Shown here piece after piece: positions 58,087-64,000 of a stretch of 64,000 bases of DNA (position 1 is the first letter of the stretch; each line of letters begins with the position of its first letter). The DNA comes from Verrucomicrobiaceae bacterium (lineage in GTDB: Bacteria; Verrucomicrobiota; Verrucomicrobiia; Verrucomicrobiales; Verrucomicrobiaceae), in assembly GCA_016795375.1 (NCBI GenBank), contig JAEUHJ010000151.1, positions 23,806 to 87,805 of the forward strand, written 5' to 3'. The notes beneath the pieces were generated by a model, which had not been told where the DNA came from, searched no databases, and worked only from the letters and a program-made list of their open reading frames with translations. Made by a program: the position numbers and the translations under genes.

Positions 58087-59505
58087 ATGAAAATCCTCTG
58101 CGCCCTGCTTGTCGCCTTCATCCCTGTTTTGCATGCCACGCCGGGCGGCCCGCCGAACATCGTGCTGGTGATGGCGGACGACCAGGGCTGGGGTGACATG
58201 GCTTACAACGGCCACCCGCGACTGAAGACGCCGAACTTTGACGCGATGGCGCGGGAGGGCGTGCGCTTTGATCAATTTCATGCCGCGGCGCCGGTTTGCT
58301 CGCCCACACGCGGCAGCGTGATGACGGGGCGCACGCCAAACCGCTTCGGCTGCTTTTCCTGGGGCCACACGCTGCGTCCGCAGGAGGTCACCATCGCGGA
58401 GGTGCTGCAAAAAAGCGGCTACCGCACCGGGCACTTCGGAAAATGGCACCTCGGCTCCGTGCAGAAGGCCAGCCCGGTGTCTCCCGGCGCGAGCGGTTTC
58501 GACGAGTGGGTCTCCGCGCCGAACTTTTTCGATCTCGATCCCATTTTGAGCGACGGCGGCAAGGCGGTGCCCTTCAAAGGCGACAGCTCGGACGTCACGA
58601 TGGACCTCGCGCTGAAATTCATCCGTGGCTGCGCGCAGAAGGATCAAGCCTTCTTCACGGTGATCTGGTTTGGCTCGCCCCACAGCCCGCATCGTGCACT
58701 GGAGGCGGATCGCGCGCTCTACGCGGACCAGCCGGAAAAGCTGCGCGATTTTTACGGCGAGATCACCGCGATGGATCGCGCGGTGGGCCGTCTGCGCGTG
58801 GAATTGAAGACGCTCGGCCTGCGCGACAACACGCTGCTGTGGTATTGCAGCGACAACGGCGCGTTGCCGAAGGTGGGCAGCGCCGGCAAACACCGCGGCA
58901 ACAAGGGCAGCATCTATGAAGGCGGCCTGCTGGTGCCCTCCCTGCTCGAATGGCCCGCCGAATACGCGAAACCGAAGGTCATCACCACACCGTGTGTGAC
59001 CTGCGACATCTTTCCGACGTTGCTGGCCGTGACAGGCGCGAAGCAGGAGCGCGAAGTGCCGCTGGATGGCGAAAACATCCTCCCGTTGCTGGAGGGTGCC
59101 GCACAGAAGCGCGTGAAACCCATCGGCTTCTGGAATCATCCGACCGGCGGCATCAGCACGCCTTCCGACAAGTGGATGAGCGAGCTGCTGGCGGATCAGC
59201 AAAAAGGCATCGAGCCCGCCGATTCCGCGCGCCTGGCGCCGGATGCGGGCAAAATCACGAAGACCTATCCGCTGGATCATCACCCCGGACATTCAGCCTG
59301 GATCGAGTGGCCTTGGAAGCTGCACCGCATCGAGAAAAAGAGCCCCGATGTGACCTGGGAGCTCTACAACCTCGCCACCGATCCCGAGGAAGAGCATGTG
59401 CTCATCGCCGAGCAACCGGAGCGCGTGGCGGAAATGCGTCAGCAGTTGGAAGACTGGCTGGAAGGCGTCGCGCGCAGCCTGAACGGCGGGGATTACGCGA
59501 AGTAG
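58087..59505 (+). CDS. Secreted sulfatase (Cys-type, arylsulfatase family)
   Basis: 472 residues with signal peptide MKILCALLVAFIPVLHA. The metal site and catalytic motif of type I sulfatases are intact: IVLVMADDQGWGDM, then the formylglycine motif C-S-P-T-R in APVCSPTRGSVMTGR, and GYRTGHFGKWHLGS. An Asp-Asn metal pair appears in WYCSDNGALPKVG, followed by KGSIYEGGLLVPSLLEWP. The Cys must be converted to formylglycine by a maturation enzyme not encoded here. It likely cleaves sulfate esters from sulfated glycans in the periplasm or outside. Convergent with the DUF1552 gene. Confidence 0.93.
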   Translation: MKILCALLVAFIPVLHATPGGPPNIVLVMADDQGWGDMAYNGHPRLKTPNFDAMAREGVRFDQFHAAAPVCSPTRGSVMTGRTPNRFGCFSWGHTLRPQEVTIAEVLQKSGYRTGHFGKWHLGSVQKASPVSPGASGFDEWVSAPNFFDLDPILSDGGKAVPFKGDSSDVTMDLALKFIRGCAQKDQAFFTVIWFGSPHSPHRALEADRALYADQPEKLRDFYGEITAMDRAVGRLRVELKTLGLRDNTLLWYCSDNGALPKVGSAGKHRGNKGSIYEGGLLVPSLLEWPAEYAKPKVITTPCVTCDIFPTLLAVTGAKQEREVPLDGENILPLLEGAAQKRVKPIGFWNHPTGGISTPSDKWMSELLADQQKGIEPADSARLAPDAGKITKTYPLDHHPGHSAWIEWPWKLHRIEKKSPDVTWELYNLATDPEEEHVLIAEQPERVAEMRQQLEDWLEGVARSLNGGDYAK

Positions 59506-59512
59506 CCACCGC

Positions 59513-60894
59513 TCACGCCCGCATCATCTCCTTGATCTGCTTCGTCGCGATGCCGATGGGCCGGTCGAGCGGCACGCCGCTGCACGCGAGCAAAGTGGTG
59601 AGCAGATCGCCCTGGTTGCCTTTCACGGTGTCGATGAAGCGGCCAGTATTGACACTGCCACCGCCTTTGCCGGCGATGATGAAGGGCAAGTTCTCACGGG
59701 TGTGCTTGTTGCCGTCCTCAAGACCGCTGCCCCAGAGCATGAGGCAGTTGTCGAGCAGCGTGCCGTCGCCTTCACGAAGAACGGCCATCTTTTTCACCAT
59801 GTAGACGAACTGGTCGATGTTGAACTTCGTGATCGCGGCGACTTTGCGCAGCTTCTCCGGCTCGTTGTTGTGATGCGTCGGGCCGTGGTGCGTGTCGCTG
59901 AAGCCGAGTTCGGGATACGACACGCCATTCGGCGTGGAGCCGATGTAGGTGCTGACGCGCGTAGTGTCCGTCTGGAAGGCGAGCACGGTGAGGTCGCACA
60001 TGACCTGCATGTATTCGCTGCGCTTGTCGCCCTCGGGGATTTTCACCTCGATGAGCGGCGAATCGCTGGCCTTGCGCTTGCTCGAAGCGACGCCCGCTTT
60101 TTCCAAAGCGGCCTCTTTCTGCCGATACTCGATGGCGGCGATGCGGCGCTCGACGGAGCGCACGCTGTCGAGGTATTCATCGAGCTTCTGCTGGTCGCCG
60201 TGTGGCAACGTGCGTCGCAGATCCTTCGCGCCGCCGATGACGAGATCGAGCATCTGACGGTCAAGCGGGTCGGTGGCGGTCGTTTTGCCCTCCTGGCCGG
60301 TTTTGCCAAACAAACGGTTCAAAACACTGCGCGGATTGATCTCCGCCGGCATCGCCTGCGTGGGCGAGCGGAAACTGCAATGCGAGTAGTAGCCTTCATT
60401 CAGCCCCGCTTGGTTCTCCTTGTGCGTCTGCGGCATCGTCGCCAGCTCCAGCGAAGGCAGCGCCGTGAGCGCGCCGTAGTAGTTCGCGAAAATCTGATCC
60501 GCGGAAATCGAGATGTTGATCTGGCTGCGCTTGTTCGCATCCGGCAGGCGGGCCGTGAGCCACGTGGAAAGCTCCAACGCATGCGGCGCCCCGCCGAACG
60601 GCTCGATCCCCACACCGGAGATGCCTTTACCATCAGACACTGGTCCAAAATCGACCGCAGCGACTCCAGCGCAGGCGGTGGCGAGCTGCGGAAGCTCTCC
60701 TGCGATTTCGGCCAGAACTGATCCATGATCACCCCATGCGGCATATACATGAACCCAAGCCGCACCGGCGGCTTGTAGGCCGACTTGCCTTTCACAGCAT
60801 CCGCCCAGCCCATCGTTTCAAGCAAAGGAAGCCCCAGCGAGGCTCCAAGGCCCCGCAGGCAGGTGCGGCGATTGATGAGGGGGCTGGCGAGCAT
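59513..60894 (-). pseudogene. DUF1552 domain protein with a frameshift
   Basis: From ATG 60894 ([20 protein letters not shown], a twin-arginine-like start) through [20 protein letters not shown] and [15 protein letters not shown] the frame is that of DUF1552. At about 60626-60630 it moves by one base: the minus-strand reading has GTAAAG where GTAAAAGGC would keep [20 protein letters not shown] in frame. The second frame runs to 59513 and keeps [40 protein letters not shown] and [20 protein letters not shown]. Restored length is about 460 residues, which is normal for the family. The function is unknown. A homopolymer error is as likely as real decay. Confidence 0.85.
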
Positions 60895-60946
60895 GGGGGA
60901 ATTGGGAGTGAGGTGGCCCCCGGCGTCGGGCCAGAGTTGCTGGAAA

Positions 60947-61288
60947 TTACGCGATGGTAGTCATGCCGGGAATGGGATTGGTTTCGTTCTCTGGGAGCTG
61001 CGGCGCAAGGGCTTTGCTCCGCATTTGTCTGTCCCCGCTGCGCTCCGGCTCGCCGATCTTGGAGTGCAGGTCCGTGCGTTCGCGGCTGAAGTCCTCCGTT
61101 CCGTGGCTTTTGCCGCTTTCGAACACGCTGCCCGCGTGCTCGCTGAGGAGTTTTTTCCAATCGGCCACCTGTCCGGGGTGGATGCCAAATCCCTTGGCGA
61201 TCCGCTGCACGGTCCTGATGCCTTTGAGGGCTTCCAAAGCCACGCGGACCTTGAACTGAGGGTCATGTCGTTTGCGTTTGTTTTTCAC
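60947..61288 (-). mobile_element. IS3-family OrfA remnant
   Basis: The 113-residue frame opens MKNKRKRHDPQFKVRVALEA and continues with the helix-turn-helix IAKGFGIHPGQVADWKKLL, as in IS3-family OrfA proteins. After LHSKIGE the sequence no longer matches the leucine-zipper end, and no OrfB (DDE transposase) follows. No clear terminal inverted repeats or target duplication were seen. It is an immobile remnant, inserted just upstream of the frameshifted DUF1552 gene. Confidence 0.82.
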
Positions 61289-61731
61289 AGTGTTGGTTTG
61301 GGTTCGAATTCATCGCCCCGGACCACAACCACCGTCTTATCACCTCTTAGCACCTGACTCGAATTTTGGAGTCCACCCAAACCCTCCCGTCACAGAGGCC
61401 GCCGGATCTCGAAACAACCAGAGACAGCGCCGTGGAAATGGGAAACGGGCTCAGTGCAACTGATTGACCCTGGCTTCGTTTTCATGATGGCAAGTCATCG
61501 GCTCCCTCCCGGAATTTATTCTGAGTTTGAGAGAATGAATGCTCATGGATGGAGCGGAGTCGTACAACCCATTCCCGGCGGCAATACCCAATCTAGGCCT
61601 GCGTGCGAGCACCTGCGCAGGCAGAGTTCTGAGGTCACGCCTGTCAGACAGTTGCAGCCTGGCGTCATTTTCCTCAGAGGGAAGGCCGTTTCAAATGACG
61701 AATGACGAAATCAGAATGACGAATTCCCGGG
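61289..61731. other. Intergenic stretch without a gene, holding a heptamer repeat
   Basis: Between the IS3 remnant and the ATP-grasp gene stop (443 bases) I find no convincing coding region; short open frames here have no family features. The only structure is the heptamer array at 61693-61724 next to the ATP-grasp gene stop. No tRNA-like fold or strong terminator was recognised. Confidence 0.55.
61693..61724. repeat. Heptamer repeat (AATGACG units), intergenic
   Basis: Tandem 7-bp units AATGACG, AATGACG, AAATCAG, AATGACG, then AATTCCC, eight bases before the stop codon end of the ATP-grasp gene. It has the same 7-bp periodicity as the arrays at 35937 and 37921, and the AAATCAG unit is nearly identical to the AATCAGA unit of the second array. 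Confidence 0.78.
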
Positions 61732-62847
61732 TCAGAACCGATGTGGCACGAAGCGGCTGCTGTTGGCGGTGATGCGTGACTCGTCCTCACGGATGCCGAT
61801 GCCCGCAGGTTCGCCACCGATGATCCAGGAGCCGATGACGGGGTGCTGGCCGCTGAAGCTGACCTCGGGATGCAGCGCCTGATAGACCTTGGGCTGGGAG
61901 ATCCAGGGGCCGTCGCTTTGCTCAAGCAGGCTGCCGTTTCGCACGAGGCGCACGTTGGTGCCTTCGCGGCCGAAGTAGGGTTTTTCGACGTGGTTGGGCA
62001 TGCCATCGGGCTTGAAGGCGGAGCGGAGGAGATTGGGATGACCATCAAACATGTCCCAGAGCAGGACGAGGAAGGCCTTGTTGCTCCAGAGCATCTTCCA
62101 CACGGGTTCGATGAAGCGCTGGCAGCGGTTCGGCAGGTGGCGGGCGAAGTCCTCCATCCACATCCATTCCCAGGGGTAGAGCTTGAAGAGCCAGTCGATG
62201 GCCTTGTCCTCATGATCGACAAAACGATGCCAGCCGGGATGCCAGCCGAGATCCTCCACCGCGAAATCGACGGTGGTTTTGCCGGCCTGGCGGCAGGTGT
62301 CGATGAGATACAAAAGAGTGCGCCAGTCCTCCTCGCTGTCGCGCTGGGCGCAGAAGTGGATTTGATCTCCATTCCATGCGGACCAGGAGGCGAGGAGCTG
62401 CTCGTGGATGGAGTTGAACTGGTCGTCATGCGGACGCGTCTGCTGCAGCCACTGCCATTGGATGACCGAGGCTTCGAGGAGGCCGGTGGGCGTGTCGGCG
62501 TTGTATTCGAGCAGCTTCGGATCGCCGGAGCCGTCCCACATGAGGTCAAAGCGGCCGTAGAGGGAGAGGTCATCGCGCTCCCATGAGGCAATGATCTCGT
62601 GCCACGCGGGTTCAGGGATGGCGAGGCGCCCGCGCCAGTCGTCACGGATGGCGTGCTCGGCGGCCTCGACGCAGAGCCGCTGGAGTTCGCGCGTGGCATT
62701 CTCCAACCGCTCGATCTCCACTGCGGTGAAGCGGTAATACGCGGACTCATCCCAGTAGAGCTGGCCGTCGATGGTGTGGTAGGTGAGGCCGAGCGCCTCC
62801 ACCTGCGCCTGCCAGCCGGCACGCGGTCTTTCGGTGATGCGTTGCAC
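61732..62847 (-). CDS. Glutathionylspermidine-synthase-like ATP-grasp protein (YjfC/YgiC family)
   Basis: About 371 residues from GTG 62847 (VQRITERPRAGWQAQVEALG), which sits eight bases after the stop of the lipoprotein gene; no nearby ATG gives a plausible start. Family motifs: YHTIDGQLYWDESAYYRFT, SLYGRFDLMWDGSGDPKLLE, YNADTPTGLLEASVIQWQWL, KLYPWEWMWMEDFARHL, WKMLWSNKAFLVLLWDMFDG, HPNLL, and KPYFGREGTNVRLV. GSP synthases join glutathione to spermidine, but YjfC/YgiC-type proteins lack proof of that reaction and probably ligate another peptide or amine. It is the last gene of a DUF350/lipoprotein/ATP-grasp operon. Confidence 0.9.
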   Translation of the reverse strand: MQRITERPRAGWQAQVEALGLTYHTIDGQLYWDESAYYRFTAVEIERLENATRELQRLCVEAAEHAIRDDWRGRLAIPEPAWHEIIASWERDDLSLYGRFDLMWDGSGDPKLLEYNADTPTGLLEASVIQWQWLQQTRPHDDQFNSIHEQLLASWSAWNGDQIHFCAQRDSEEDWRTLLYLIDTCRQAGKTTVDFAVEDLGWHPGWHRFVDHEDKAIDWLFKLYPWEWMWMEDFARHLPNRCQRFIEPVWKMLWSNKAFLVLLWDMFDGHPNLLRSAFKPDGMPNHVEKPYFGREGTNVRLVRNGSLLEQSDGPWISQPKVYQALHPEVSFSGQHPVIGSWIIGGEPAGIGIREDESRITANSSRFVPHRF

Positions 62848-62854
62848 GATGAAA

Positions 62855-63451
62855 TCAGGAGCCGGAGAAGAAGCCGGATGACCTTCCGGTGCTGCCGAAG
62901 CCGCCACGACTGGTGATGGAGGTGATCGTGCGCGACGCCTGGCTGTGCTGCACGCCGTTGTGGACGGGTGCTCCGGCAGGTTGCAGGCCGTAGTCGCCAG
63001 CGGGGGGCTTGAAGTCGGCGGGTCTGGTCGTGGTTGGGGTGGAAGGCGCGAACAGATGGGTTCCGCCGACGAAAGGATGAACACCACCGCGATAATAAGG
63101 TGACGAGGAATGATAAGCCTGCGTGCTGTGATGGCGCGACCATCTCCCGCAGCGGTAGTAGCCCCAGCGCGAGTCGTGATGGTCGTAAGGATAGGGGAAC
63201 CATCCGGCACACGGAGCGTGGTAATAGCCGAGCTGCGGGTCGTAGGCGTTGTGCGGCGGGATTTCGCGCGAGACATCCACGCCGGGGCGGAAGACCGGCA
63301 GGGAGGCGCGCATGTCCGGGCTGAGCGCCTCGGGCCGCAGAATCTGCGTGCCATGCACCGGGCTGATGTCCGGCTCATGGCTGCGGCGGCATCCGGTGAC
63401 GCCCAGGCTCACTCCAGCCAGGGTCAGCATGACGGCTCTGCTGCGTTTCAT
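62855..63451 (-). CDS. Lipoprotein with DUF1190-like C-terminus (YjfM/YgiB-like)
   Basis: 198 residues from ATG 63451 (MKRSRAVMLTLAGVSLGVTGC), with a lipobox ending in Cys21. The mature chain is low-complexity, rich in His, Tyr, Ser and Pro (YDHHDSRWGYYRCGRWSRHH). It ends with TITSITSRGGFGSTGRSSGF, close to the TVTRGGFG tail of the DUF1190 proteins YgiB/YjfM of E. coli, which sit beside the same ATP-grasp family. It lies 11 bases downstream of the DUF350 gene. The similarity is clear only in the tail; the function is unknown. Confidence 0.8.
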   Translation of the reverse strand: MKRSRAVMLTLAGVSLGVTGCRRSHEPDISPVHGTQILRPEALSPDMRASLPVFRPGVDVSREIPPHNAYDPQLGYYHAPCAGWFPYPYDHHDSRWGYYRCGRWSRHHSTQAYHSSSPYYRGGVHPFVGGTHLFAPSTPTTTRPADFKPPAGDYGLQPAGAPVHNGVQHSQASRTITSITSRGGFGSTGRSSGFFSGS

Positions 63452-63462
63452 GCGCGTGGGGG

Positions 63463-63705
63463 TTAGCTGCTCATGGCGGCCGCGAGAATCAGCGACACGC
63501 CGATGATGACGCTGCCCGCGAGGATCGCGGCGGCCACGTTCTTGTTTTGAAAAATCTCCGCGTGAAGGTCGCCCGGCGTCATCTTGTCGAACAACTTGTA
63601 GCCGATGATGGCCATGACGATGCCCGCCAGTCCAAAGACGGCGAAGAGGGCGAGGCCGTGGGTGATCGAGTATTCCGCGAGGAGGGGATGAGTGAGGAGT
63701 GACAT
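63463..63705 (-). CDS. DUF350 membrane protein (YjfL-like)
   Basis: 80 residues with two membrane segments (HGLALFAVFGLAGIVMAIIGYKL and AAAILAGSVIIGVSLILAA, each given in part) separated by FDKMTPGDLHAEIFQNKNV, which matches the conserved GxLxxEI..NxAxA region of DUF350. In E. coli YjfL (DUF350) is encoded with YjfM and the ATP-grasp YjfC. This is the first gene of the operon, and its promoter should lie in 63706-63900. Confidence 0.9.
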   Translation of the reverse strand: MSLLTHPLLAEYSITHGLALFAVFGLAGIVMAIIGYKLFDKMTPGDLHAEIFQNKNVAAAILAGSVIIGVSLILAAAMSS

Positions 63706-64000
63706 GGTTAAGGAGTGGGGGGGAAGATGCTTCCAGCCGCAGGCTAGGAGAGTGGCCGGGGCGCTGAAAAGACAAATTACAGGTCTGCACGGATTTTATC
63801 CGCGTCACGCCGGGTAGTTCACGCGGACAAGATACAAACCGCAGGCGCAGAGGAGGCGGCACATCGAATGATGTGTGCACCAAACATGTGTCAGCAGGCA
63901 TCACGCAAGAATGAATGTTCATTTAGCATTTTTGCATTGCCATCAGGGTGGGGGGGGCAGGGGTAAATCGCCGTGTACTATGGTAAATGCCCGGCCAACA
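63706..64000. promoter_or_regulatory. Upstream region of the DUF350 operon with two inverted repeats
   Basis: No gene is apparent. Two perfect dyads occur: CACATC-GAAT-GATGTG (63860-63875) and AATGAA-TG-TTCATT (63910-63923). Either could be an operator for the DUF350 operon or for a gene beyond the window. No convincing -35/-10 pair was identified, and a G-rich tract (near 63951-63958) follows. Confidence 0.3.

Noticed and set aside
60620..60635. Programmed ribosomal frameshift in the DUF1552 gene
   Set aside because: There is no slippery heptamer with a downstream stem, and DUF1552 proteins elsewhere are in one frame.
61454..61705. An 83-codon plus-strand frame in the 61.3-61.7 kb gap
   Set aside because: No ribosome site, no homology pattern, and its end is encoded by the heptamer repeat.

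Overview
This GC-rich, gene-dense 64 kb window reads as the chromosome of a Verrucomicrobium, probably of the Verrucomicrobiales (Prosthecobacter-like). The reasons are the many planctomycete/verrucomicrobial signature families (DUF1501, DUF1549/DUF1553 with cytochrome-type heme motifs, DUF1552, DUF4838, secreted FAD-dependent oxidoreductases, a sulfatase), a fused SecDF, and a tgt-yajC-secDF operon. The assignment is inferred from protein families; no rRNA or tRNA gene was seen.

Layout. 0-13 kb: the end of hemC, then a minus-strand run of BNR-4, gdhA with a PEP/pyruvate-binding protein, DUF1501, and a small membrane protein overlapping opgH; a PhoD-type phosphatase lies upstream. 13-22 kb (plus): a 1699-residue WD40/cytochrome/DUF1549/DUF1553 protein, an alpha/beta hydrolase, an intrinsic terminator and mfd. 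22-29 kb (minus): a compact ketoreductase / acyl carrier protein / LPG-synthase-type membrane protein / patatin operon, then tgt-yajC-secDF with a clear terminator. 29-35 kb: a Rieske protein, ychF, a second DUF1501, a small accessory patch (secreted unknown, VapC and DUF2281 antitoxin) and a decayed DUF1549-type gene. 35-48 kb: a 12 kb same-strand run of secreted proteins headed by a LysR regulator. It includes FAD oxidoreductases (one with an internal stop), a LamG-like protein, a DUF4838 protein, a phosphoesterase and another cytochrome/DUF1549/DUF1553 protein, and looks like a glycan-use island. 48-54 kb (plus): a complete RND efflux operon divergent from lysR. 54-61 kb: a two-domain serine hydrolase, a DUF4886 SGNH-type hydrolase, a YlbF-like protein, a sulfatase, a frameshifted DUF1552 gene and an IS3 OrfA remnant. 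61-64 kb (minus): DUF350, a DUF1190-like lipoprotein and a glutathionylspermidine-synthase-like ATP-grasp protein, matching the E. coli yjfL/yjfM/yjfC and ygiB/ygiC modules.

Most unusual signals. Three short arrays of degenerate 7-bp units occur. Two lie in frame inside the same DUF1549/DUF1553 gene, where they encode extra linker residues; the third lies between genes. A double hairpin (REP-like) sits between the RND pump gene and its outer-membrane-factor gene. The ketoreductase/ACP/flippase/patatin operon and the gdhA-linked KaiC-like/PPDK-N protein are the best candidates for uncharacterised systems. Three family members carry breaks (two frameshifts, one nonsense codon), which may be real decay or consensus errors.
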